Assembly: GCF_037113415.1 (NCBI RefSeq)
Contig: NZ_CP146608.1
Coordinates: 2,004,501-2,068,500 of the forward strand
DNA from: Devosia sp. XK-2
GTDB taxonomy: Bacteria; Pseudomonadota; Alphaproteobacteria; Rhizobiales; Devosiaceae
Direction of reading: 5' to 3'
Length of the DNA: 64,000 nucleotides
The notes beneath the pieces were generated by a model. That model saw only the letters and a program-made list of their open reading frames with translations, searched no databases and was not told the DNA's origin. Shown here piece by piece: positions 17,413-26,691 of the stretch. Both the position numbers and the translations under genes were made by a program. Numbering within the stretch: the stretch's first letter is position 1; each line of letters begins with the position of its first letter.

Positions 17413-18492
17413 CTATTCCAGCCTCCCCTTCAACCACTCCACCTCCTTCACCCGCTCTTCTTCCAGCCAATCCATATCCAGCTTGACCGGACGGCTGCGG
17501 ATGTCGGTGGCGCCGACGCGGGCGAAGAGGGCCTGGCGGGGCGATGGGGTGAAGAGCATGGCCTCGCGGCCATAGGCGAGCGCGGCGACGCAGGCGTGGA
17601 CGCGGTCGGCCAGGACGAATTCGGAATTGGCGTAAATGTTGAAATAGGTCCAGGGCTCGTCAGAGGCAACGGCATTGGGATGCTGGTAAATCTTGCGGGT
17701 CATATGCGGATTGACCCGGTGCTCGGGGCGCAGGACCATGAGGCCATCGACCTCGGTGGGCAATTTGCGCCGGTCGAGCAGGTGCCCGAAATAGGCCACG
17801 GCCTTGCCCTTATGCGAGAAATAGTCCTGCAATTTGGGCACATGCAGGTTCCACCACTTGCCGCGATGTTCAAAGGCGTGGGTCGCCGTCTCATCGCGGG
17901 TGGCCGAGAGCTTGATATCGGGCTCGGGGAAACGGTCGAAATTGAGTGCCAGATAGCGGTCGACGGCGAAATCGAAGGGCTTATAGGCCTTGGGCACGAA
18001 AAAGGCGCTGTCCATGCCGTCATAAAGCGGGATACCGGTCTCCCAGCCCTTGAGCACTTCATAGGAGCGGCTGTCACGCGTGCTGATGACCACCGGCTTG
18101 AACTCGGCCAGGAATTTCTTGACGGCGGTGAATTCGGCTTCGGTATATTTGAAAAAGGCCGCGCCGAGCAGAATGATCCTGGTGCCACGAGCCGTCAGCG
18201 CCTCCAGCGTCGGACGCCAGAGCTTTTCGAACGACACCGTCATGAGGGGGCCCTGCATGACGATATAGTCGACATCGAGGAAGCGCAGCAGCTCGACATC
18301 GTTGTGCGGATTGCCGGTTTCCTGTTTGTGGAAGGTGCGGTAGCCGGGCTGGTCCTGGATGAAGGCGACATTATCCTCGCCGAAAATCTGGCGCAGGATC
18401 CAGTGTCCACCGACATTGAAAAAGGCATTGCCGATATTCTGCCCCCAGAAACCGGAGACGAGCGCGACGCGCGGGGCGGAAGACGTTTGCAT
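17413..18492 (-). CDS. Polysaccharide pyruvyl transferase family protein
   Basis: 359 residues. The N-terminus VSGFWGQNIGNAFFNVGG and the C-terminal block NIYANSEFVLADRVHACVAALAYGREAML match the pyruvyl transferase fold, where the late Arg/His (RVHACV) are conserved. In this family phosphoenolpyruvate donates a ketal to a sugar of the polymer, adding negative charge; some members have other acceptors. AGAGGG precedes the ATG. It follows the glycosyltransferase gene after 36 bases in the operon. Confidence 0.85.
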   Translation of the reverse strand: MQTSSAPRVALVSGFWGQNIGNAFFNVGGHWILRQIFGEDNVAFIQDQPGYRTFHKQETGNPHNDVELLRFLDVDYIVMQGPLMTVSFEKLWRPTLEALTARGTRIILLGAAFFKYTEAEFTAVKKFLAEFKPVVISTRDSRSYEVLKGWETGIPLYDGMDSAFFVPKAYKPFDFAVDRYLALNFDRFPEPDIKLSATRDETATHAFEHRGKWWNLHVPKLQDYFSHKGKAVAYFGHLLDRRKLPTEVDGLMVLRPEHRVNPHMTRKIYQHPNAVASDEPWTYFNIYANSEFVLADRVHACVAALAYGREAMLFTPSPRQALFARVGATDIRSRPVKLDMDWLEEERVKEVEWLKGRLE

Positions 18493-18528
18493 GGATTCCC
18501 TCTGATATGGCTGCGTTGCGCAGTCAGG

Positions 18529-19785
18529 TCAGGCGCTGAGCGCCGCTTGTTTCTGCATCCCGGCAGGCTGCGACGGCAGCGCCCCGGTCTCTTCGATAAT
18601 GGTAACGAACCGGTCGCCAATGGCGCCGATATCGAATTCGGTTTCGGCATAGCGTCGGCCGTCGAGGCCCATCTGCCGCCGTCGCTCGGGATCAGCCAGA
18701 AGCGTCCGCGCATCGGCCAGCAGTGCCTCGACATCGTCAGGCTCGGACACGAGACCGGCCTCGGCATTGGCGATCTTGCGGCTCGAAAGATTGTCCGCCG
18801 GGATCGAGGCCAGGATCGGCCGGCCCGATGCCAGATAGGACAGAACCTTGGACGGCACGGAGAAGACGCCAGCCTCCTTCTCGATCACCGCATAGAGAAT
18901 ATCGGCACCGGCCAGCATGCTGGGCAGATCGTCCACCGGCACCCAGCCCTGGACGAAGACATTGTCGAGCCCCTGCTCCGCCGCGCTGCGCTTGACATAA
19001 TCGGCGTTCACGCCCTGCGAGAAAAGGTGCACATCGACATCGAGATTACGCGCCAGATGCAGCAGCATATCGGGATTATGCTTGCGGGCCATGGTGCCCG
19101 AATAGACGATGCGGACCCGGTCTTTGCGCATGTGCTCAAGCGCCCAGTCATTCTCGCGCGGCAGCACGGGAATATCCTCAAGCGGCGCCCAGTTCTCGAT
19201 CACGGTCATGTCCGAGGAGTTCACGCCCCACGAACCGAGCAGGTCGCGGAAGGCCTCGGAAATGACGATAATGCCGTCGCTCTGCTTGAGCAGGCGGCGC
19301 TCCAGCGCCCGATAATAGGCGCCGGCCATCCGGCCCAGCATGGCGTTTTTGCGCCCCAGAATCTGGCCGATAGCCTCGCTGTGAATGTCCTGCACCCAGA
19401 ACACGAATTTCGCGCCAATGGACCGGCAGGCGCGCATCAGGTGCTGCTGCACTTCCAGCGGCGAATTGGACGAGAACACGATGTCGGGCCGCTGCTCGAG
19501 CACCTTGGCCGCCGCCACACGCGCATATTCGATCTGCTGCTGGCGCCGGCGTACCAGATTGTCCTTGTCGAAGGGCGCTGAAATGCTCAGCTCCTCAGCG
19601 CTGAACTGGTCCGGATCGCCGCCGCGGCCCTCGACCTTGCCCTTGGGCGTGGCAAAGCTCCCGAAGGACATGTAGTGGGTCCGGGCGCCGCGCCGCGCCA
19701 TTTCCCGGGCGATATGCGCGGTAAAGGCATGGCCACCATAATCATGGAAAACGATTTTGAAACTGGGGTCGAATGTCTCGTTCAT
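18529..19785 (-). CDS. Glycosyltransferase, GT4-like
   Basis: 418 residues from the ATG at 19783-19785, which overlaps the upstream epimerase stop (ATGA); an upstream extension would run far into that gene. The N-terminal half has a Rossmann-like fold with FHDYGGHAFTAHIAREM and WVQDIHSEAIG; the C-terminal half has IVYSGTMARKHNPDML and the EKEAGVFSVPSKVLSYLASGRPILA nucleotide-sugar motif with the conserved glutamates of GT-B enzymes. It should transfer a sugar to the lipid-linked repeat unit on the cytoplasmic face. Donor unknown. Confidence 0.9.
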   Translation of the reverse strand: MNETFDPSFKIVFHDYGGHAFTAHIAREMARRGARTHYMSFGSFATPKGKVEGRGGDPDQFSAEELSISAPFDKDNLVRRRQQQIEYARVAAAKVLEQRPDIVFSSNSPLEVQQHLMRACRSIGAKFVFWVQDIHSEAIGQILGRKNAMLGRMAGAYYRALERRLLKQSDGIIVISEAFRDLLGSWGVNSSDMTVIENWAPLEDIPVLPRENDWALEHMRKDRVRIVYSGTMARKHNPDMLLHLARNLDVDVHLFSQGVNADYVKRSAAEQGLDNVFVQGWVPVDDLPSMLAGADILYAVIEKEAGVFSVPSKVLSYLASGRPILASIPADNLSSRKIANAEAGLVSEPDDVEALLADARTLLADPERRRQMGLDGRRYAETEFDIGAIGDRFVTIIEETGALPSQPAGMQKQAALSA

Positions 19786-20744
19786 TTGAATCCATTCGTC
19801 TGGTTCCAGCGCTTCAGCGCCTCGGTTAGCGACAGGTTGAACGTCCATCCACGCTCGACCAGCTCCTTGGGATAAATATTGGTGGACTGCACCAGCTTGC
19901 GCACGCGCGCGCGGTTGATCGATGTACGCAGCCCCAGCTTGCCCAGGATCTCGAAGCCATAGGCGGCCGTGTTGATCAGCCAGCCGGGCACCACAATGGT
20001 GGGCAGGTCGAAACCGGCGGCCTCGTGGAAGGCGGTGTTGATATCCTCGGTCGTGGTCCGCTCGGGATAGGCGAAAATGAAGCGAACCACCGGCTCGTCG
20101 AAACTGGCCATATAGGCAAAGCAGCGCGGCATTTCCTCGACCGGCGCACAGGCCTTGATCGTGTCCTTGCGCACCGGATAGACGAACCGGCCCTTGCGCA
20201 AGAGGCCAGCCAGGCGCTCGAAATTGCCGCGCTCGCCCTCCCCGAAGGTCACAGCGGGACGCATGATCACCAGCCGCCGCTGCGGGTCGCGAGATTGCCA
20301 GTCCTCGTGAATTTTCTCGGCCAATAGCTTGGACTTACCATAGGCCGTGACGGGCACGGGCGGCGTATCCTCGTCGACACGCTCTTCCTGCGGCCCGTAA
20401 ATGCCCATGGTGGAGGTGAAGAATATGCGTTTGGTGCCGACGCGATCGGCAAACCGGCAGACCTCGATCGCGCCGCGCACATTGGTCCAGTAATATTCCC
20501 AATCCTCATGGCCGGGCGTGGTATGCACCGCCGAGAAATTGTAGATGACGACTTCGCCTTCGACATCGAGTTCGATGGGCTCGCGCACATCGCAATGGAC
20601 GAATTCGGCCTTGGCATGGGTGAAGCGCGGCTCGCGGATATCGGCAAGCACGATCCGGGCAACCTCAGGGTCGTCGGCAAGCTGCCGGGCAAGATGGGTG
20701 CCGAAAAAGCCAGATCCGCCGAAGATGACGGCCGTATATGTCAT
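19782..20744 (-). CDS. NAD-dependent sugar epimerase/dehydratase (extended SDR)
   Basis: 320 residues. GGSGFFGTH near the N-terminus is the dinucleotide-binding glycine motif; STMGIYG and the catalytic Y-x3-K (YGKSK) are in the usual places, followed by RPAVTFGEGERGN. The family interconverts nucleotide sugars. It is coupled by four-base ATGA overlaps to both fcl upstream and the glycosyltransferase downstream, so it probably modifies a nucleotide sugar for this polymer. The exact reaction cannot be read; it is not a typical galE. Confidence 0.87.
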   Translation of the reverse strand: MTYTAVIFGGSGFFGTHLARQLADDPEVARIVLADIREPRFTHAKAEFVHCDVREPIELDVEGEVVIYNFSAVHTTPGHEDWEYYWTNVRGAIEVCRFADRVGTKRIFFTSTMGIYGPQEERVDEDTPPVPVTAYGKSKLLAEKIHEDWQSRDPQRRLVIMRPAVTFGEGERGNFERLAGLLRKGRFVYPVRKDTIKACAPVEEMPRCFAYMASFDEPVVRFIFAYPERTTTEDINTAFHEAAGFDLPTIVVPGWLINTAAYGFEILGKLGLRTSINRARVRKLVQSTNIYPKELVERGWTFNLSLTEALKRWNQTNGFK

Positions 20745-21685
20745 TGCCAGCGCTCCTGATTGGCGAGGAACCAGTCATAGGTTTGCGCAATGCCCTCGCG
20801 CAGGCCGATGCGCGGGGCCCAGCCCATGCCGCGCAGCCGGTCGGCGCTCATCAGCTTGCGCGGTGTGCCGTCCGGCTTGGACAGGTCATGCACAATCTCG
20901 CCCTCAAAGCCGACCACCTCGCAGACCAGTTGAGTCAGCTCGAGAATGGTCACGTCCTCGCCCGAACCGACATTGACGTGCTCGTAGCCGGAATAGGATT
21001 TGAGCAGGAAGACCAGAGCGTCGGCACAATCCTCGGCATGCAGGAATTCGCGGCGGGGTGTTCCAGTGCCCCAGACGGTGATCGTCTTGTCGCCATTAAG
21101 CTTGGCCTGATGCGCCTTGCGAATAATGGCGGGCATGACATGGCTGGACTGGAGATCGAAATTATCGCCCGGACCATAAAGATTGGTCGGCATGGCCGAG
21201 ATGTAGTCGCGGCCATATTGCTTGCGATAGGCCTGCGCCAGCTTGATGCCGGCGATCTTGGCAATGGCATACCACTCGTTCGTGGCCTCCAGCGGGCCGG
21301 TCAGCAGGGCGTCTTCGGGGATCGGCTGCGGCGCGAATTTGGGATAAATGCAGGACGAGCCGAGAAACAGGAAACGATCGACGTCGTTTTCATGAGCGGC
21401 GGCCACGATATTGGCCTCGATCATGAGGTTCTCGTAGAGAAACTCTGCCGGCTTGGTGTCATTGGCCAGAATGCCGCCGACCTTGGCCGCCGCCATGACA
21501 ATGGCATCGAGCCGTGCATCCTTGAGGAAAGCCTCGACCTCGCTCTGGCGCGTAAGATCGACGACATCGCGGCCCGCGGTAATGACCTCGCAGCCTTCAG
21601 ATGCGAGACGCCTTGCGGTCGCGCCGCCCACCATGCCGCGATGGCCCGCAACCCAGACGCGTTTTCCGTCCAACTGATAGTTCAT
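20741..21685 (-). CDS. fcl: GDP-L-fucose synthase
   Basis: 314 residues from the ATG at 21683-21685 with GGGGACAGAG upstream. GHRGMVGGA is the NADP-binding motif, LGSSCIYPKFAPQPIPED is the hallmark of the family around the catalytic Ser, and Y-x3-K (WYAIAKI) follows. It epimerises and reduces GDP-4-keto-6-deoxymannose to GDP-L-fucose. The substrate is made by the GMD enzyme encoded immediately upstream, 14 bases away. The stop overlaps the epimerase ATG. Confidence 0.95.
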   Translation of the reverse strand: MNYQLDGKRVWVAGHRGMVGGATARRLASEGCEVITAGRDVVDLTRQSEVEAFLKDARLDAIVMAAAKVGGILANDTKPAEFLYENLMIEANIVAAAHENDVDRFLFLGSSCIYPKFAPQPIPEDALLTGPLEATNEWYAIAKIAGIKLAQAYRKQYGRDYISAMPTNLYGPGDNFDLQSSHVMPAIIRKAHQAKLNGDKTITVWGTGTPRREFLHAEDCADALVFLLKSYSGYEHVNVGSGEDVTILELTQLVCEVVGFEGEIVHDLSKPDGTPRKLMSADRLRGMGWAPRIGLREGIAQTYDWFLANQERWQ

Positions 21686-21699
21686 CTCTGTCCCCGCGC

Positions 21700-22824
21700 C
21701 TATTCCACGCTGACCGGCAGGTCGAGCCCATGCGACTTCAGGATGGCGTAGCGGCGGGCGGCAAGATGGTCTGCCTCGACCATTTCCTTGCACATTTCAC
21801 GCGCGGTGATTTCTGGCACCCAGCCAAGCTTTTCCTTGGCCTTTGTCGGATCGCCTAGCAGGGTGTCCACCTCGGCGGGACGGAAATATTTCGGATCGAT
21901 CCGGACAATGACATCACCCACCGAGACATTCGGGGCCAGGTCGCCCTCAACCTTGGTCACGGTGCCGATCTCATCGATGCCGTCACCACTGAATTCCAGC
22001 GTGATCCCGAGGTCAGCGGCCGCCCAGGTGATGAACTCGCGCACCGAATATTGCTTGCCCGTAGCAATAACAAAGTCTTCGGGCTCGTCCTGCTGCAGCA
22101 TCATCCACTGCATGCGGACATAGTCCTTGGCGTGCCCCCAATCGCGCAGCGAGTCGATATTGCCCATATAAAGGCAGTTCTCGAAGCCCAGGGCGATATT
22201 GGCCAGACCGCGGGTGATCTTGCGCGTCACAAAGGTTTCGCCGCGGCGCGGGCTCTCATGATTAAAGAGGATGCCGTTGCAGGCATACATGCCGTAGGAT
22301 TCGCGGTAGTTCACCGCAATCCAATAGGCATAGAGCTTGGCCACCGCATAGGGCGAACGCGGATAGAAGGGCGTTGTCTCGCGCTGCGGAATTTCCTGCA
22401 CCAAGCCGTAAAGCTCTGAGGTGGACGCCTGATAGAACCGCGTCTTCTTTTCGAGACCGAGAAAACGGATCGCCTCCAGCAGCCGCAGCGTTCCGATGCC
22501 GTCGACATCGGCGGTATATTCCGGCGCCTCGAAGGACACTTTGACGTGCGACTGCGCACCAAGGTTATAAACCTCGTCCGGCTCGATGTCGCGAATGAGG
22601 CGGGTCAGGTTCGAGGTATCGGACAGATCGCCATAGTGCAGGACCATGCGCGGGTCTTGAACATGCTGGTCTTGATAAAGGTGGTCGATACGCTGCGTGT
22701 TGAAGAGCGATGCACGGCGCTTGATCCCATGCACTTGATAGCCCTTTTCCAGCAGCAGCTCGGTCAAATACGAACCGTCCTGCCCTGTAATGCCAGTTAT
22801 AAGAGCGACTTTGCCCGAACCCAT
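21700..22824 (-). CDS. gmd: GDP-mannose 4,6-dehydratase
   Basis: 374 residues, the standard length. The N-terminus [19 protein letters not shown] is the diagnostic GMD NADP-binding motif, followed by [24 protein letters not shown] (catalytic Thr/Ser/Glu region) and Y-x3-K ([10 protein letters not shown]). It converts GDP-D-mannose to GDP-4-keto-6-deoxymannose in the first committed step to GDP-fucose or GDP-rhamnose; with fcl next to it, GDP-L-fucose is the likely product. It is the first gene of the minus-strand polysaccharide operon, with AGGGG before its ATG. Confidence 0.97.
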   Translation of the reverse strand: MGSGKVALITGITGQDGSYLTELLLEKGYQVHGIKRRASLFNTQRIDHLYQDQHVQDPRMVLHYGDLSDTSNLTRLIRDIEPDEVYNLGAQSHVKVSFEAPEYTADVDGIGTLRLLEAIRFLGLEKKTRFYQASTSELYGLVQEIPQRETTPFYPRSPYAVAKLYAYWIAVNYRESYGMYACNGILFNHESPRRGETFVTRKITRGLANIALGFENCLYMGNIDSLRDWGHAKDYVRMQWMMLQQDEPEDFVIATGKQYSVREFITWAAADLGITLEFSGDGIDEIGTVTKVEGDLAPNVSVGDVIVRIDPKYFRPAEVDTLLGDPTKAKEKLGWVPEITAREMCKEMVEADHLAARRYAILKSHGLDLPVSVE

Positions 22825-23454
22825 ACGATACCCCTACCCCTCAGCCACGCAGGCCTGAACAACACCAGTTAAGGCGACGCGCACCCTAGTCGCGCTCAAG
22901 TAAAACTTGCATCTAGTTATACCGAAAGCGCGAACCACTGAACCCGTCCCTTTTTCAAATTGCGCAAATGGTTAGCGCAGGAAACTCCCTATAATGCGGC
23001 GAAATCCAGGTTTTTTTGTTTCCCGAAATCGCATGGCAGCTATGCGTTTCTATTGAAACGATTAATGACCCGCCGCTCCGCCACGCATCACTTTGCATCG
23101 GACAATATTGTCGGGTGTGATTGCGGCGAACGTGACAATCGAACCGCGCTCCATCGTGGTGGCGTGTCCCGACACACATCGCACGCCCGTCAGGTTCCAC
23201 ATTGGCCCGGAACGATGTTTTCAAGATGACAGTCGGCACCGTCCCTCCGGCCGGCATGCCGTTCATTGACTGCGGCCGGCAGCTTTGCCGGAACGCGGCT
23301 GTGTTCACCCCAGCAAATTCGCCTTTGGAACGCGACCTGTTGAGCAGCGCTTGACGCCTTCTTCGCGCTGGCATTTGCTGCGCCGATCGTTCAACTTCAG
23401 CTTGAAAGCCTCGTTTGGGGTTACCACCTGCCAAGCAGGGAATGGGAGAGAACC
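22825..23454. other. 630-base gap between divergent genes
   Basis: This holds the promoter region of the gmd operon (minus) and of the large secreted protein (plus). The part near gmd, about 22890-23060, is AT-richer. Short reading frames exist on both strands but none has a good ribosome site together with plausible composition, so I call no gene. I cannot assign promoter boxes with confidence. Confidence 0.55.
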
Positions 23455-25245
23455 ATGTCGAAGAACTTGATTGCCCGCCGCCGCGCGAGAGCCCTTGCCG
23501 CGGCTTGTATGATCAGCGTCGCCCTGCCCGCGACGGCTGGCCTGGCCAAGGAAAAGGTCAAGACCGACCAGACCGCTCAAGTCGATGTGGCGATGGATTA
23601 TGCCGTGTCCATTCCCACCATCGATGCGGTTGGTTCAAATCTCGACAATGCGGTTCTGGCCGACATCCTTAGCGGCAAGGTCGTCGAAAACGCTGACGCG
23701 CTTGCCAATCTGGATGCCACCAGCATCACCGTGCCGGAAATTGTCATCGACGTGTCCTCGCAATCGGGCAGCACGTCCAATCAGACCAAGCTGACCATTA
23801 CCGGCCTGACGCTCGAGGATGTCGTCGATGGGCGCGCCGCCAAGATCAGCCTTGCCGGCGTTGCTTTGGCCGAGGACGACGCCAAGGCCAATTTTGGTGC
23901 CATGTCGGCAGCCAATCTCGACATTGCCGGCATATTGGGCATTTACGGCCTGGTCGACACGGCCGGCCAGACGGAGCTGCGGACCATCTATACCGACCTG
24001 GTCTCCCAAGGCGGGACAATCGAAAGCAAAGAGGTCAACTGCCGCGTTGGCGAGGTCACCGGCGCCCAGTTCAAGGCGCGGCCGCTCAAGACCTCCTTGG
24101 TCGACATGATAGCGGTGGCCCAGGCCATGGAGGAAGAAGGCGATGACGCATCGCCCGAGACCGTCGGCAAGTTCCTTAAAATGTATGCCGACATCCTGAC
24201 AGCGTTCGAAACCTCAGAAGTAAGGTTCAACGGCATGGCCTGCGATGGCTTCGATGATGAGGACCGGGCCATGACCTTCTCCATCGCCGGCCTGACCATG
24301 GGCGGAATGAGCCCGGGCATCTATCCCGCAATTTCTATGGATGGCTTTGCCATCAACGTCGAGGACGACGGCTCCTTCATTCTGGACAATTTGACCATCA
24401 AGCAGATGGACCTGAGCGGCACCATCGCGACGCTGCAAAGCGCACCCGATGTGGTGGATGAAGCCTGGTTCGAACAGAATGCGCGCGCACTGATCCCGGC
24501 CATGGATGGGCTCTCGCTATCTGGCCTCGACATGGATATCCCCGATCCGGACACGGCCGGCGCCCGGATTCAGGCCAAGGTTGGCGCCTTCGACCTGACG
24601 CTGGCCAGCTATCTCAACGGCATTCCCACGGCAGTGGACGTTTCCGCCGCGAATATTCAGGCGGAAATCCCCGCCGAGAGCGGCGACGAGACATTCGACC
24701 AACTCCGGGCCCTTGGCATCACCAATGTCGACGCCGGGTTCCGCATCGCCGCCGCTTGGGACGAGGCCAGCGAAACCATCGCCGTTGAGGAAGTATCCGT
24801 GTCCGGCGTCGACCTGGCCTCCGTTCTCCTGGCCGGCACGGTGACCAATGCCACCAAAGACATATTCGCCGTCGATCCCCATGCCGCAATGATGGCCAGC
24901 ATGGATCTTGCCGTGCGCAACCTGGACCTGACCGTCACCGATGCCGGCCTGTCCGACATCATTCTCGCCGTCGTTGCCGCCGAACAGGGCGCCGATCCGG
25001 CAACCTTGCGCCCCGTCTTTGCCGGGCTCGCCCAGGGAACGGTCATCGGCATGATGGCTGGCGCCGCCGATGCGGCCAAACTGGGTGACGCTATCAATAG
25101 CTTTGTGGCCGGCAGCGCCAAGACCCTGATGATCGGCATCGAGGCCAAGACCGAACCCGGCCTGGGCATGATGGATTTCATGGCGGCCGAAGACGACCCG
25201 ACGACCCTTTTGACCAAGGTCAATATCAGCGCCGAAGCCAAGTAA
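23455..25245 (+). CDS. Large secreted protein of unknown function
   Basis: 596 residues with a signal peptide (basic RRRARAL then a hydrophobic core, cleavage likely near residue 31, GLAKE). The mature protein is acidic, rich in Asp, Ala, Thr and Ile, with recurring short blocks of the type (A/S)NLDIAGIL..., MSMDGFAIN, LDMDIPDPD and VSGVDLASVLLAGTV, suggesting tandem beta-rich repeats. There are only two cysteines. A GGGAG sequence precedes the ATG. It ends at a strong terminator. No family recognised; a periplasmic or extracellular location is inferred. Confidence 0.8.
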   Translation: MSKNLIARRRARALAAACMISVALPATAGLAKEKVKTDQTAQVDVAMDYAVSIPTIDAVGSNLDNAVLADILSGKVVENADALANLDATSITVPEIVIDVSSQSGSTSNQTKLTITGLTLEDVVDGRAAKISLAGVALAEDDAKANFGAMSAANLDIAGILGIYGLVDTAGQTELRTIYTDLVSQGGTIESKEVNCRVGEVTGAQFKARPLKTSLVDMIAVAQAMEEEGDDASPETVGKFLKMYADILTAFETSEVRFNGMACDGFDDEDRAMTFSIAGLTMGGMSPGIYPAISMDGFAINVEDDGSFILDNLTIKQMDLSGTIATLQSAPDVVDEAWFEQNARALIPAMDGLSLSGLDMDIPDPDTAGARIQAKVGAFDLTLASYLNGIPTAVDVSAANIQAEIPAESGDETFDQLRALGITNVDAGFRIAAAWDEASETIAVEEVSVSGVDLASVLLAGTVTNATKDIFAVDPHAAMMASMDLAVRNLDLTVTDAGLSDIILAVVAAEQGADPATLRPVFAGLAQGTVIGMMAGAADAAKLGDAINSFVAGSAKTLMIGIEAKTEPGLGMMDFMAAEDDPTTLLTKVNISAEAK

Positions 25246-25249
25246 TCAA

Positions 25250-25276
25250 AAGGGCCGCCCCATAAGGGCGGCCCTT
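25250..25276. terminator. Bidirectional terminator between convergent genes
   Basis: AAGGGCCGCCC (25250-25260) and GGGCGGCCCTT (25266-25276) form a perfect 11-base stem with a 5-base loop, placed exactly between the convergent secreted-protein and phosphohexomutase genes. T-tracts are short, so termination efficiency is uncertain, but the position supports the call. Confidence 0.85.
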
Positions 25277-25278
25277 GG

Positions 25279-26688
25279 TCATTCTGCCGTCGCACTCGCG
25301 GCGGCCCGCAGTCCCCAATCGAGCAATTCGCCCGCCATTTCGGGTGTGGCCGCTTCGACATAGCACCGCAATTCGGGTGCATTGCCGGACGCCCGGAAAT
25401 GCACCATGTCTCCATTCTGGGTCCAGAATTGCAGACCGTCTATGTCCGCCCGACGCGAAATGCCCAGCGATCCGAAAAGCTGGGCGGCATAGTCGCCATC
25501 CTCCCGCAAGCGCCTGAGGAAAGCGGCGCTGCGCTCGCTGGCAATGTTCTGCAACCGGTCGGCCAGGGCGTGCTGCAATGGCAGATCTGACACAACCTTC
25601 GACAAGGGCCGGCCCACCCTGACGCTTTCGCCAAGACCGCACAAAATGGGCAGAATGGCGTCGCGCGTCACCAACGGTTCCAAAGGCCGACCATTGGCCG
25701 AGACGCCGCCACCGACAAAGGTTCCGCCATTGGCCTCGAAGCCGATCACGGCGCCCGTCGCGCCGCCCATGGCCTCAACCACATAGGGCGACCCCACCCG
25801 CGTGCGCACCACCTGTCCAAAATAACCCGTCCGCTCGATGCCGGAATTGGAGGTTACGGGCGTTACGACACTGTCCGCGCCCAAATGCCGGGCCGCCAGC
25901 AGCCCCAGCGTATCGCCCCGTATGAACCGGCCCATTTCGTCCACCAGCAAAGGCCGGTCGCCGTCACCATCGGCGGAGACGACGGCGTCCAGTCCGTGCT
26001 GCTTTATCCAGCCCGGAATGGGCGCAAAAACCGTATCGGCAAAGGCCTCGGTATCGACCGGCACAAAGCCATCGATGCGGCCCAGGCTGATGGTCTCGGC
26101 GCCGAACCGGCGCAACACCTGCCCGATAAGGTCGCGCGCCACCGTAGAATGCTCGAAAACGCCTATGCGCTTGCCGGCCAGTGCATTGGCGGGCAGCAAT
26201 GTGGCGAAACGCTCGAGATAGCGGCTCGCCGCCAGATCGGCCTCATCGGCCGGTATGATATCCCGATCGGCGATGTCAGCGCTATCGAGCGCCGCCACAA
26301 CGCCGGCTTCGTCACTTTTGCTGATCTCGCCACTGGGCAGATAGAATTTAAGACCATTCCGATCGGCCGGAATATGGCTGCCGGTGATCATTATGGCAGC
26401 GCCGCCATTGGCAAGCGCATGCAGCGCCAGGGCCGGCGTGGGCAAGGCACCGCAATCGACGGGCTCCAATCCGGCCGCGGCAATCGCAACGGCGCAATCA
26501 TGCGTGATTTGCGGGCTGGACGGGCGGAAATCGCGCCCAAGAAAGACCCTCGAAATCGGCGTTTCATTGACCTTTTGGGCGTGCCGCAGAAAGGCCGCGC
26601 AATATTGGCGCGCCGCTTGCCCCTCTAGGTCCACCGCCAGACCGCGCAGACCGCTGGTACCAAATTTCAGGCTGTTTTCCTGCGCCAT
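25279..26688 (-). CDS. Phosphohexomutase (phosphomannomutase/phosphoglucomutase family)
   Basis: 469 residues. LKFGTSGLRG at the N-terminus, the catalytic phosphoserine loop ITGSHIPADRNGLKFY (Ser about residue 102), the metal-binding DGDGDRP, a sugar-binding FEANGG and a C-terminal FRASGNAPELR phosphate loop are all present in order. The family interconverts hexose 6- and 1-phosphates. With gmd/fcl and UDP-sugar genes close by, making mannose-1-P for GDP-fucose or glucose-1-P for UDP-glucuronate is plausible. Its SD AGGAG lies in the end of the upstream epimerase gene, three bases apart. Confidence 0.92.
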   Translation of the reverse strand: MAQENSLKFGTSGLRGLAVDLEGQAARQYCAAFLRHAQKVNETPISRVFLGRDFRPSSPQITHDCAVAIAAAGLEPVDCGALPTPALALHALANGGAAIMITGSHIPADRNGLKFYLPSGEISKSDEAGVVAALDSADIADRDIIPADEADLAASRYLERFATLLPANALAGKRIGVFEHSTVARDLIGQVLRRFGAETISLGRIDGFVPVDTEAFADTVFAPIPGWIKQHGLDAVVSADGDGDRPLLVDEMGRFIRGDTLGLLAARHLGADSVVTPVTSNSGIERTGYFGQVVRTRVGSPYVVEAMGGATGAVIGFEANGGTFVGGGVSANGRPLEPLVTRDAILPILCGLGESVRVGRPLSKVVSDLPLQHALADRLQNIASERSAAFLRRLREDGDYAAQLFGSLGISRRADIDGLQFWTQNGDMVHFRASGNAPELRCYVEAATPEMAGELLDWGLRAAASATAE

Positions 26689-26691
26689 CGG

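Noticed and set aside
17596..19581. 661-codon open frame on the plus strand opposite the pyruvyl transferase and glycosyltransferase genes
   Set aside because: It is a high-GC antisense shadow: no SD, no recognisable motif, and both genes on the other strand have clear family signatures.
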